Source of the DNA: Actinomycetota bacterium
Lineage (GTDB): Bacteria; Actinomycetota; Aquicultoria; Aquicultorales; Aquicultoraceae
DNA: 16,626 nucleotides
Reading direction: 5' to 3'
Assembly (NCBI GenBank): GCA_030017355.1
Contig: JASEIR010000028.1
Coordinates: 1-16,626 of the forward strand
This document shows positions 6,769 to 13,670 of the stretch, one piece after another; position 1 is the stretch's first letter; each line of letters begins with the position of its first letter. The notes beneath the pieces are model-generated. The model ran no database searches, had not been told where the DNA came from, and saw nothing but the letters and a program-made list of their open reading frames with translations. A program made the translations under genes and the position numbers.

Positions 6769-6827
6769 AGATTGCCAGAGCCTGTTGCGAGGCACTGAGA
6801 GTGCCGTGGCAATCTCCTCGCAACGAC
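6768..6827. repeat. REP-like palindromic repeat
   Basis: GAGATTGCCA (6768-6777) and TGGCAATCTC (6807-6816) form a perfect 10-bp inverted repeat. It encloses a second perfect hairpin, GGCACT-GAG-AGTGCC (6791-6805). GTTGCGAGG (6784-6792) can pair alternatively with CCTCGCAAC (6816-6824). The unit starts GAGATTGCC and ends CTCCTCGCAACGACAG, matching copies at 16491-16531 and, in part, 16573-16626. AGAGCCTGTTGCGAG is shared exactly with the copy at 16591-16605. This marks a dispersed family in this genome. Confidence 0.75.
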
Positions 6828-6885
6828 AGTTCTTCTTTTGCACGTCTCCTTTCTCCGGTGCGCTCTTTACCCCCGGCCCTGTTAT

Positions 6886-6918
6886 ATTATACAACGGATT
6901 GTTACTTTAGTAAAGTAA
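6886..6918 (-). promoter_or_regulatory. Orphan promoter with palindromic operator
   Basis: TTACTTTA-G-TAAAGTAA (6902-6918) is a perfect 8-bp inverted repeat with a 1-nt centre. On the minus strand it overlaps a TTTACT -35 box (6914-6909), which is 17 bp from a consensus TATAAT -10 box (6891-6886). A regulator bound there would control the promoter. Downstream are an AAAGGAG sequence (6852-6846) and then the REP-like repeat, but no gene. It may be the surviving front end of a gene replaced by repeats, or the start of a non-coding RNA. Confidence 0.5.
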
Positions 6919-7013
6919 AGCGTTAAATTGCTAAATTACCACCACTGCACTCAAATACTTTTACCAAAGGCAATGCCTAACCAGTTACCAGCTTTATCCA
7001 CCTAGCTTTCTTT

Positions 7014-10000
7014 TTATTTTTCTTTTTCTCTGCCTTTTCCTTCTCTTACCTCAACAGAGCCCTCTCCAAGAAGCTCTTTGAGTTCAGCAAAGAGACTATT
7101 AACGAGAGAAACTTTATACTTATCTGAAAAAGCCATTATGGTTGGCTTATCACCATTTTCTATTCTTAGAAAAACTGGCACTTTGCCTGGATGTGAGCTT
7201 AAAGCTTCCTTTAACCTAGCCACAAAGCTAGCTGTCATCAGTGATTTTGAAACATTTAAAACCAAAATAGGCTTCTCTACAACCTTCCTACTGCTTGCAC
7301 CATTTACTCTGGTTTTTATAGTATTTCCGGTCTCCTTTAGCTGGCGTCGATTGTTTATCTTGCCCTCAGCCTTGGCATCAAACTCAACTATTTCTTGTGC
7401 CAAAACCTTAACTTCATCTTCTTTAATATCCAGGCGGCCCTTAATCAGCACCAATTTGTCATCAATAATTAAATCTTTATATTTCTCAACCGTGGCAGGA
7501 AAAACAATAACTTCTACTGAACCATCCAAATCCTCGAGATTTAAAAAGAGCATAACATCGCCCTTCTTTGTAAGCACTTTAGTAATCTTTGTAATAATGC
7601 CACCAATCCAACCAACTGTTCCATCTTTTTGCTCTTTAAGCTCAACAGTCGAGAACTCGGTCTGGCTCATCAAAGCTTCTTCAATTCCCAACAATGGATG
7701 ATCCGATACATAGAGGCCAAGCATTTCTTTCTCGTATGCAAGAAGCTCTTGCTTATCAAATTCTGGAACTACCTCATCAACTGGATCTTCGATTGTTTGA
7801 TGGCCATCCGGACTTGACCCATCGCCTATATCGAAGATGGTAAACTGCCCTTCCGCTTTATCTTTTTGATACTTATGTCCTAAGTCAACTGCCCTATCGT
7901 AGGATAGCAAAAGCTGCCTTCGGCTTACTCCAAATGAGTCAAATGCACCAGCTTTAATCAAACTTTCAATCATCCTTTTATTTAAAAGACTCAAGTCTAC
8001 CCGCCTACAGAAATCATAAATTGACTTAAAAGGCCCTCCGCGTTCGCGCTCTTTAATAATTCCCTCAATAGCTCCCTCGCCCACATTTCTTACTGCCGTA
8101 AGGCCGAAACGTATCGAGTTGCCAACAATGGTAAAGTCACGGTAGCTTTCATTGACATCTGGCGGAAGCACCTCGATTTTGCAACGTCTGCATTCGTTAA
8201 CATATTGGGCAACCTTATCCTTATTGCCCATAACGCTTGTAAGAAGAGCCGCCATAAATTCAACCGGATAGTTTGCTTTTAACCATGCGGTCTGGTATGA
8301 GATAAAAGCGTACGCCGTGCTGTGCGAGTTATGGACTATCAAACCATTAGCAATAAAGTTATGGGTGCCCTCAATTTCAAGGTCATAGGTTTGCTCTATG
8401 CCAGAAAACTCGATTTCGACGATTTTATCCCAGTAGATATCAGAGGTTGCATGCTTCATCAGTTCATTAGAACCGAAATAGTCAGCCATTCCCCTAATAG
8501 TGCTCCGCCTGAATCCCTGCTTTCTGGAATGAACTGTGCCCACAAATTCCTTTACCGAGAGACCGCTCTCGCGCTCGATTTGCCGCCAACCCAAGCCGAC
8601 GAGTATCTTCTCCTTTCTCACTAACTCCTTTATAGAAAACGGAATAATATCACGGGAGGCGTTGTCTCCATCTATTGACTCGTAATAGGAAATTAGGTTG
8701 GCAAGCTCCCTACCACGACCAATTATGTGCGGACCAATGATATCGACGAATCTTAAGATACTCTCTCTACCCTGTAAATAGAGAGCATAACCATGCCGTT
8801 CCTCGTCCCGATACTTGAAAACCTTCTCAGCAATTCTGCTAATAATTCCAAATCTAAGAAGAAGGTGCTGAATCTGTGTTGCCATCCTCCGGGAGGAAGT
8901 AGCATAATACGGCACTTTGTTTGTTCCAGACGAGATTAAGAAACCATCACCAGTCCACAATCTACCAATTAGCGTTGCTAGTGAATCTTGGTCCAAAGAG
9001 AAAACTTCACCTGGGATAAACTTCTCGGTAGCATTTTTTCCTATTAGCCCAAGGCTTTCTAACCATAACCTTGCCCCGGAACGTGGATTCTGACCGTTTA
9101 CAGGCACTCCTTCTGCTTTCTCGATCTTATTCCAGGGGGTCTGACCCTTCTTAAACCTTGCATCCCGTCCTGTTCCAGCATAAACCTCATACAAGCCCCG
9201 GCGTCTGCGGATGGTCGCTCGGGTATTATCGAATTTCTCAAGGTTGGTAATAAAATCATTGACCTGAACATCATTCTTTCCGTAATAGTAAAAACCACTA
9301 GGATGGCAGGTATTGCCTTCAGACAAAACTCCTGCCAAAATAACCAGCTTATGCTTTGGCCAACTGCTCTTCCCGAATGTTGGTATAACTCTAGGCACAG
9401 CTATCCTTGACCCTATACCCAACTCTTTTAGCTCTTTCCAGCCATCAATTGTTAGGAATGGGTGGTTGTCTGTAACAGTAATTTCATAACCCAACTGAGT
9501 TTTGACTCGGTAGACGGGCTTATAACCGTTTACAACACAATCGACAACCGGACGTTTTACGATTTTATATTTGTTATCACAGCTTAAGGTATTTATACGA
9601 TTACCTGAACGATAAAGCTCCTCGACTGTGACAACCGCTCCCGTATCAGCATCAATAACTTCGGTTGAGCCGACAACACATTTATTAAATCCATACCCTG
9701 CAAAATGCACAATTAGGTCAAATATTTTTGAGGCAATATCTGCCCTTACGCCATTTTTTACTGAGCCATCTACAAACTTTTCCTTTAGCTTTGCAAGCAC
9801 TTCTGGCTCTTTCTTCGACATAGCTTTTCGTAAAATATCCGCCTCTCCCATGCTAAATCCAGCCATGGTCGATGCTATGCGCATAACTTGCTCTTGATAG
9901 ACAATAACGCCATAAGTCTCCTTTAGGATGTCCTCAAGCATGTTATGAAGGTAGCTTATCGGCTTTCTACCATGCTTTCGATCAACAAAGTCTTTAACCA

Positions 10001-11924
10001 TTCCTGAGCCAAGAGGGCCTGGTCTATAGAGAGCAAGAAGCGCAATGATGTCTGAAAAAACTGTGGGCTGCAGATCCCTAAGCAGTCCCCTCATACCCGA
10101 ACTCTCGAGCTGAAAAACACCAATACTTTCTCCCCGCTGGAGCATCTCATACGTCTTAGGGTCATCAAATGTTATGCTATCAATATCTATATCTAGTCCT
10201 CGATTCTGCTTAATATTTTTAACCGCATTATCGATTACTGTTAAGGTGCGAAGGCCCAGGAAATCCATCTTCAAGAGGCCTAGCTTTTGTATTGCTCCCA
10301 TATCATACTGTGTAACAATTTCTGCGTCACCTTTTTTCTGTACGGGGGTGCGATTCATCAATGCTTGATCTGAAATAACTACACCAGCTGCATGAATTGA
10401 ATCCTGCCTAACTAAGCCTTCAATATTTTTTGCCATATCAAGGATGGGGCGTGTGATTTCTTGGTCATTCTCATAGGCCTCTTTAAGCTCAGGCACATGA
10501 GCTAGCGCCCCTTCAATGGTCCAGGGCTTGCCCTCGTGAAAGCCCTCGGGGATCATCTTTGCTATCTTGTCTACTCTACCGTATGGAATATCAAAAACCC
10601 TGCCAACATCTCTAATAGCAGCCCTGGCAGCCATTGTGCCAAAGGTTATTATCTGAGCAACTTTATCCTCGCCATATTTTTGCGTAACATAATCAATGAC
10701 TTCACTTCGTCTTTCAAAGCAAAAGTCTATGTCGATATCAGGCATGCTTATGCGCTCAGGGTTTAAGAATCTTTCAAATAGAAGGTCGTAGGTAATGGGA
10801 TCGATGTTTGTAATCTCGAGCACATAGGCAACAATGCTACCGGCAGCTGACCCTCTACCCGGTCCAACCTTGATACCTTTGGACTTTGCATATCTGACAA
10901 AATCCTGCACCACTAAAAAATAGCCGGGAAATCCCATTTGCTTGATCATCTCTATCTCGTATTCCAACCGCTCTTGCTGCTGCCTTGATGGGTTTGGATA
11001 GCGCTTAGCAAAGCCCTCTCGACAAAGCTTCTCAAAATAGGAATCAAGCGTATATCCCTTCGGGATCTCATACTTTGGCAAAAGGTATTCGTTGAACTTT
11101 ATTTCAACGTTGCAGCGATTTGCGATATCAACTGTGTTGGCAAGAACATCTGGCCGTTCAGGAAAAAGGGTTGCCATTTCATCGCCTGATTTTAGGTAAA
11201 ATTGATCGGTTTCAAATCGGAGTCTATCTTTTTCAGCCAGAGTTGATCCGGTTTGAATGCAGAGTAAGACATCATGGGCCTGGGCATCTTCTCGATTTAT
11301 ATAATGGATATCGTTTGTAGCGATTATGGGAATCCCAAGCTCGTCGCCGATTTCAAAAATTCCCTGATTTACCTTTTTTTGCTCATCTATGTTATGGTCC
11401 TGAACTTCAAGGAAAAAGTTGTTTTCACCAAATATCTTACTTAAAGCAATTGCTTCCTTTTTTGCTGCGTTGATATCGTCATTCTTCAAATAGCGCGGGA
11501 TTTGGCCAGCAAGACATGCAGTTGAAGCAATTAGCCCATGGTGATATTTCTCAAGAATTTCCTTATCAACACGGGGCTTGTAATAGAACCCGTCAAAATA
11601 GCTTAATGTCACAAGATTCATCAAGTTTCGATACCCTTGCTCATTTTCCGCCAAGAGGACAAGGTGGGAATTTGATTCCTCTGATTTTGTTTTGTCAAAA
11701 CGGCTTCCGGGTGCTACATATACCTCACAACCAATTATTGGCTTTATTCCTTGCTTTACAGCTTCTAAGTAGAAATCAATAATACCATACATAACCCCAT
11801 GATCAGTTAAGGCAATTGCGGGCATACCAAGCTGCTTTGCCTTTCCTATCATGTTCTTTATTCGGGAGGCGCCGTCAAGCAATGAAAACTCTGAGTGTGT
11901 ATGGAGATGAACAAATTTTGCCAA
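7014..11924 (-). CDS. dnaE: DNA polymerase III alpha subunit with in-frame intein
   Basis: The replicative polymerase subunit, 1636 residues as encoded and 1185 after removal of the 451-residue intein (residues 749-1199), a normal DnaE length. The N-terminal PHP domain is well preserved (HLHTHSEF at 6-13 and a later LTDHG motif), so it may keep metal-dependent exonuclease activity. The polymerase acidic triad is D398 and D400 in PDIDIDF, plus D554 in KMDFLGLRTLT. The C-terminal part has an OB fold (GTVGWIGGIITKI onward) and a basic tail. The start is TTG at 11924 with GAGG 5 nt upstream; the first residues MAKFVHLHTHSEF match the family's usual beginning. A promoter lies at 12082-12052. yerC is upstream on the same strand about 210 bp away. 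No clear terminator follows the stop. Confidence 0.96.
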   Translation of the reverse strand: MAKFVHLHTHSEFSLLDGASRIKNMIGKAKQLGMPAIALTDHGVMYGIIDFYLEAVKQGIKPIIGCEVYVAPGSRFDKTKSEESNSHLVLLAENEQGYRNLMNLVTLSYFDGFYYKPRVDKEILEKYHHGLIASTACLAGQIPRYLKNDDINAAKKEAIALSKIFGENNFFLEVQDHNIDEQKKVNQGIFEIGDELGIPIIATNDIHYINREDAQAHDVLLCIQTGSTLAEKDRLRFETDQFYLKSGDEMATLFPERPDVLANTVDIANRCNVEIKFNEYLLPKYEIPKGYTLDSYFEKLCREGFAKRYPNPSRQQQERLEYEIEMIKQMGFPGYFLVVQDFVRYAKSKGIKVGPGRGSAAGSIVAYVLEITNIDPITYDLLFERFLNPERISMPDIDIDFCFERRSEVIDYVTQKYGEDKVAQIITFGTMAARAAIRDVGRVFDIPYGRVDKIAKMIPEGFHEGKPWTIEGALAHVPELKEAYENDQEITRPILDMAKNIEGLVRQDSIHAAGVVISDQALMNRTPVQKKGDAEIVTQYDMGAIQKLGLLKMDFLGLRTLTVIDNAVKNIKQNRGLDIDIDSITFDDPKTYEMLQRGESIGVFQLESSGMRGLLRDLQPTVFSDIIALLALYRPGPLGSGMVKDFVDRKHGRKPISYLHNMLEDILKETYGVIVYQEQVMRIASTMAGFSMGEADILRKAMSKKEPEVLAKLKEKFVDGSVKNGVRADIASKIFDLIVHFAGYGFNKCVVGSTEVIDADTGAVVTVEELYRSGNRINTLSCDNKYKIVKRPVVDCVVNGYKPVYRVKTQLGYEITVTDNHPFLTIDGWKELKELGIGSRIAVPRVIPTFGKSSWPKHKLVILAGVLSEGNTCHPSGFYYYGKNDVQVNDFITNLEKFDNTRATIRRRRGLYEVYAGTGRDARFKKGQTPWNKIEKAEGVPVNGQNPRSGARLWLESLGLIGKNATEKFIPGEVFSLDQDSLATLIGRLWTGDGFLISSGTNKVPYYATSSRRMATQIQHLLLRFGIISRIAEKVFKYRDEERHGYALYLQGRESILRFVDIIGPHIIGRGRELANLISYYESIDGDNASRDIIPFSIKELVRKEKILVGLGWRQIERESGLSVKEFVGTVHSRKQGFRRSTIRGMADYFGSNELMKHATSDIYWDKIVEIEFSGIEQTYDLEIEGTHNFIANGLIVHNSHSTAYAFISYQTAWLKANYPVEFMAALLTSVMGNKDKVAQYVNECRRCKIEVLPPDVNESYRDFTIVGNSIRFGLTAVRNVGEGAIEGIIKERERGGPFKSIYDFCRRVDLSLLNKRMIESLIKAGAFDSFGVSRRQLLLSYDRAVDLGHKYQKDKAEGQFTIFDIGDGSSPDGHQTIEDPVDEVVPEFDKQELLAYEKEMLGLYVSDHPLLGIEEALMSQTEFSTVELKEQKDGTVGWIGGIITKITKVLTKKGDVMLFLNLEDLDGSVEVIVFPATVEKYKDLIIDDKLVLIKGRLDIKEDEVKVLAQEIVEFDAKAEGKINNRRQLKETGNTIKTRVNGASSRKVVEKPILVLNVSKSLMTASFVARLKEALSSHPGKVPVFLRIENGDKPTIMAFSDKYKVSLVNSLFAELKELLGEGSVEVREGKGREKEK
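8328..9680 (-). mobile_element. DnaE intein with LAGLIDADG homing endonuclease
   Basis: A 451-residue intein begins at C749 (CVVGSTEVIDADTG, block A) and ends at H1198-N1199 (GLIVHN, block G), followed by S1200 as the splicing nucleophile of the C-extein. Block B has T818-D-N-H821. Two LAGLIDADG-type motifs are present, LAGVLSEG (863-870) and LIGRLWTGDG (985-994), with acidic residues E869 and D993, so the endonuclease looks intact. Block F is YDLEIEGTHNFIANG. All splicing residues are present, so self-splicing is expected. It splits the host motif between GFNK and SHSTAYA in the polymerase, three residues downstream of the cyanobacterial split DnaE intein site as I recall it. Between endonuclease and block F, residues about 1103-1155 (around W1113) look like a helix-turn-helix DNA-binding segment. 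Confidence 0.95.
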
Positions 11925-12051
11925 TTTAACCTCTTAGCTCCTTAAAGCTTTAATAAAAATCTGCTTGCTACCTGCTATTCAGCTTTTCAGCTACTTCAAC
12001 CGACTATAGATTATTCATTTGCTAACTGCAAGAAAAGCAAAGCTAAGGTTA

Positions 12052-12082
12052 ATTATACATTAGTAACTTAACGCAATGTTAA
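12052..12082 (-). promoter_or_regulatory. dnaE: Predicted dnaE promoter
   Basis: TATAAT (12057-12052) follows a TTAACA -35-like box (12082-12077) with a 19-bp spacer. It is placed about 130 bp upstream of the dnaE start. The spacer is longer than ideal, so activity is probably moderate. Confidence 0.45.
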
Positions 12083-12136
12083 TGCAAAAGTGGGGAGATG
12101 CTTAATTTTTGGGCTCGGGATTTGGGGTTTAGATTT

Positions 12137-12439
12137 TTAGCTTTTAGATGATTTTAAACGGTCAAGGATTAGGCGATAGCCATCAGCGCCGTATTCTAAG
12201 TAGCGCTTTACTCTGCTTATTGTTGCAGTGCTTGCGCCTGTTTCTGTAGCAATATCGGTATAGGTTTCTTTGGCATCAAGCTTTCTAGCAACTGCCCAAC
12301 GCTGTGCCATAGATTTAATCTCTGCTACAGTACATAGATCCTCGAAAAATTTATATGCTTCTTCCTTGTTCTCGAGTTTTAGAATTGCCTCAAATAGATC
12401 GTCAATTTGCTTTGTTCTTAATCTTTCATTAACCGCCAT
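12137..12439 (-). CDS. yerC: YerC/YecD-type TrpR-like DNA-binding protein
   Basis: A 100-residue all-helical protein of the Trp repressor superfamily, YerC/YecD branch. The helix-turn-helix lies at about residues 59-80 (TYTDIATETGASTATISRV), followed by the family's characteristic KRYLEYGADGY. FFEDLCTVAEIKSMAQRW in the middle is the conserved dimerisation helix. The ATG at 12439 has a GGAGGG ribosome site at good distance. The ligand and targets of this family are not well defined; it lacks clear tryptophan-repressor neighbours here. A perfect palindrome sits 16 bp upstream of its start codon and might be an autoregulatory site. It lies between a terminator (upstream) and dnaE (downstream), so it is probably transcribed on its own or with dnaE. 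Confidence 0.9.
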   Translation of the reverse strand: MAVNERLRTKQIDDLFEAILKLENKEEAYKFFEDLCTVAEIKSMAQRWAVARKLDAKETYTDIATETGASTATISRVKRYLEYGADGYRLILDRLKSSKS

Positions 12440-12454
12440 GACACCCTCCGATAT

Positions 12455-12468
12455 GGCTATATATAGCC
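12455..12468. promoter_or_regulatory. Palindrome in front of yerC
   Basis: GGCTATATATAGCC is a perfect 14-bp palindrome located between the upstream terminator and the yerC ribosome site. Its centre contains TATATA, which could serve as a -10 box. A repressor such as YerC itself could bind here; that is inference only. Confidence 0.35.
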
Positions 12469-12502
12469 TCGATAACGGATTAACTCTTTATTATTTTAAC
12501 AT

Positions 12503-12532
12503 AAAAAAGTGATTGTCTTATAAAGCAATCAC
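12503..12532 (-). terminator. Intrinsic terminator after the TIGR04076 gene
   Basis: On the minus strand GTGATTG (12532-12526) and CAATCAC (12515-12509) form a 7-bp stem with a 10-nt loop, followed by TTTTTT (12508-12503). It lies 14 nt after the stop codon and closes the ilvE-cimA-FAH-TIGR04076 gene run. Confidence 0.85.
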
Positions 12533-12546
12533 CTCACTCAACTGAG

Positions 12547-12828
12547 TTATTCGAATCTTTCCAGCCTGAAAACTACCGGGTTTGCAGGGTCAGGGCAACA
12601 AACCGATATCTCGTTTTCCTTATCACCCCAGGGGAAACTACCTCCAAAACGAAGAACAGTTATGAAAGGATATATAGATTGAAACGCCCAGCTGCAAAAA
12701 CGCTCAGGAAGAATCTCTGAATGTACTTCCCAGCTGTCTCCTACCTTTAAATAGGCAGGGCACGTTCCTTTCCCCAAAATGTTGGTTACTGTGATTTTAA
12801 CCTTGCTTCCAGTCGGCAGTTTTATCAC
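12547..12828 (-). CDS. TIGR04076 family protein
   Basis: A 93-residue protein matching the TIGR04076 family: KVKITVTNILG near the start, then KVGDSWEV, then the hallmark ALRFGGSFPW-like stretch (here VLRFGGSFPWGDKE), ending with CCPDPANPVVFRLERFE. Cysteines at 23, 45, 77 and 78 are compatible with metal binding or redox chemistry. The biochemical function of the family is unknown. The open frame begins with GTG at 12828 but has no separate ribosome site. AGGTGAT overlapping this GTG is ideally spaced for the CTG three codons later, so a CTG start is possible. It lies 52 bp after the FAH-family gene and is closed by a terminator, so it is probably the last gene of that operon. Confidence 0.85.
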   Translation of the reverse strand: MIKLPTGSKVKITVTNILGKGTCPAYLKVGDSWEVHSEILPERFCSWAFQSIYPFITVLRFGGSFPWGDKENEISVCCPDPANPVVFRLERFE

Positions 12829-12898
12829 CTTTTCTAATGTTTGATTACTTTATTTTTCTAAAGCTTGATACTTTATTTTTCTAAAGCTTGATTACTTT
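12828..12898. repeat. Tandem repeat of the 3' end of the FAH-family gene
   Basis: Three adjacent units of 24, 23 and 24 bp (12875-12898, 12852-12874, 12828-12851). Read on the minus strand they follow the pattern AAAGTAATCAAGCTTTAGAA plus an A/T tail. The first unit holds the last codons and TAG stop of the FAH-family gene. The second lacks one A. The third has diverged and runs into the GTG of the next gene. The copies suggest local slippage or duplication that created the intergenic spacer. Confidence 0.85.
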
Positions 12899-13639
12899 AT
12901 TTGATAAAACCCCTATGCCTTCGATATCAACCTCTACTACATCCCCAGGCTCCATCGGGCCCACTCCCGGCGGCGTACCTGTTAAAATAATATCGCCTGG
13001 GCAAAGCGTCATTACGTGTGAAACAAAGTGCACAAGAAAATCGGGTTTGAAATGCATGTTTGAGGTGTTTGATGACTGCTTAACCTCGCCATTTAACCTA
13101 AGCTCAATCTTGAGATTGCTTGGGTCTATATCCGTGACAATCCAAGGTCCAAAAGGGGCAAACGTATCAAAGCTCTTTGCTCGGGTCCACTGGCCATCTT
13201 TTTTTTGCAGGTCGCGTGCCGTAACATCATTTGCGCATGTATAGCCAAAGATATGTTCAGAGGCTCGCTCCAAGCTAACATGTCTGACGATATCTTTTAT
13301 TACTATGGCAAGCTCTGCCTCATATTCTACCTGCTGGCTCATGTCGGGATAGATGATGTCGTCACCTGTACCCAATGTAGCAGATGTAGGTTTTAGAAAA
13401 ATAATTGGCTCTTCATGCATTTCCATGTTTAGTTCTTGCGCATGATCTGTATAATTCAAACCAACTGCAACTATTTTACAGGGAACACAAGGCTCAAGAA
13501 GTCTAATTTTTTCAAGAGGAAAAGTTCTTTCAGTAGGTGTGTATTTCTCGAAGGGAGTCCCTTCAATAGCACGGATAATATCATCCTCTACTATTCCATA
13601 GGATACCGGACCGCCGTAAGAGAATCTAGCAAATTTCAA
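12881..13639 (-). CDS. Fumarylacetoacetate hydrolase family enzyme
   Basis: A 252-residue protein of the FAH superfamily, typical of the short bacterial members. A small N-terminal domain (about 1-50) is followed by the catalytic fold with KIVAVGLNYTDHAQE (55-69). The metal ligands are E107 and E109 in VEYEAELAIV and D138 in CANDVTARD, and the conserved DIILTGTPPGVGPM loop is near the C-terminus. All Mg2+/Mn2+ ligands are present. Family members act as oxaloacetate decarboxylases/tautomerases, acylpyruvases, ureidoglycolate lyases or 2-hydroxyhepta-2,4-diene-1,7-dioate isomerases. Sequence alone does not choose between them. The start is TTG at 13639 with GGGGG 6 nt upstream. It lies 31 nt after cimA, so an operon is likely. 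A 2-oxoacid role (clearing oxaloacetate or acylpyruvate) would fit beside citramalate and aminotransferase genes, but this is inference. Confidence 0.92.
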   Translation of the reverse strand: MKFARFSYGGPVSYGIVEDDIIRAIEGTPFEKYTPTERTFPLEKIRLLEPCVPCKIVAVGLNYTDHAQELNMEMHEEPIIFLKPTSATLGTGDDIIYPDMSQQVEYEAELAIVIKDIVRHVSLERASEHIFGYTCANDVTARDLQKKDGQWTRAKSFDTFAPFGPWIVTDIDPSNLKIELRLNGEVKQSSNTSNMHFKPDFLVHFVSHVMTLCPGDIILTGTPPGVGPMEPGDVVEVDIEGIGVLSNKVIKL

Positions 13640-13670
13640 CTGCTACCCCCACAGAATCCATTTAAACGCT

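Larger units (their letters stand above)
6125..7013. other. Gene-free stretch with short repeats
   Basis: About 890 bp between the riboswitch promoter and the dnaE stop without a convincing gene. It holds a 24-bp-period direct repeat, three GTCCCGAG-type repeats, several AATTCAAAATT tracts in both orientations, a GACCGC-rich patch near 6379-6405, a REP-like hairpin at 6768-6827 and an isolated promoter/operator at 6886-6918. Nothing recognisable was found in 6520-6665. ORFs here start without ribosome sites and translate repeat sequence. The mosaic looks like a long-standing collecting site for small intergenic repeats. Confidence 0.75.

Noticed and set aside
6703..6894. Minus-strand ORF across the REP-like repeat
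   Set aside because: It mainly translates dispersed repeats (hairpin and AT-rich tract), and its ATG lies in the -10 region of the predicted promoter.
9098..9298. 66-codon minus-strand ORF inside the intein
   Set aside because: It is in another frame of the intein, which is itself fully supported by its motifs; it is a chance overlap.
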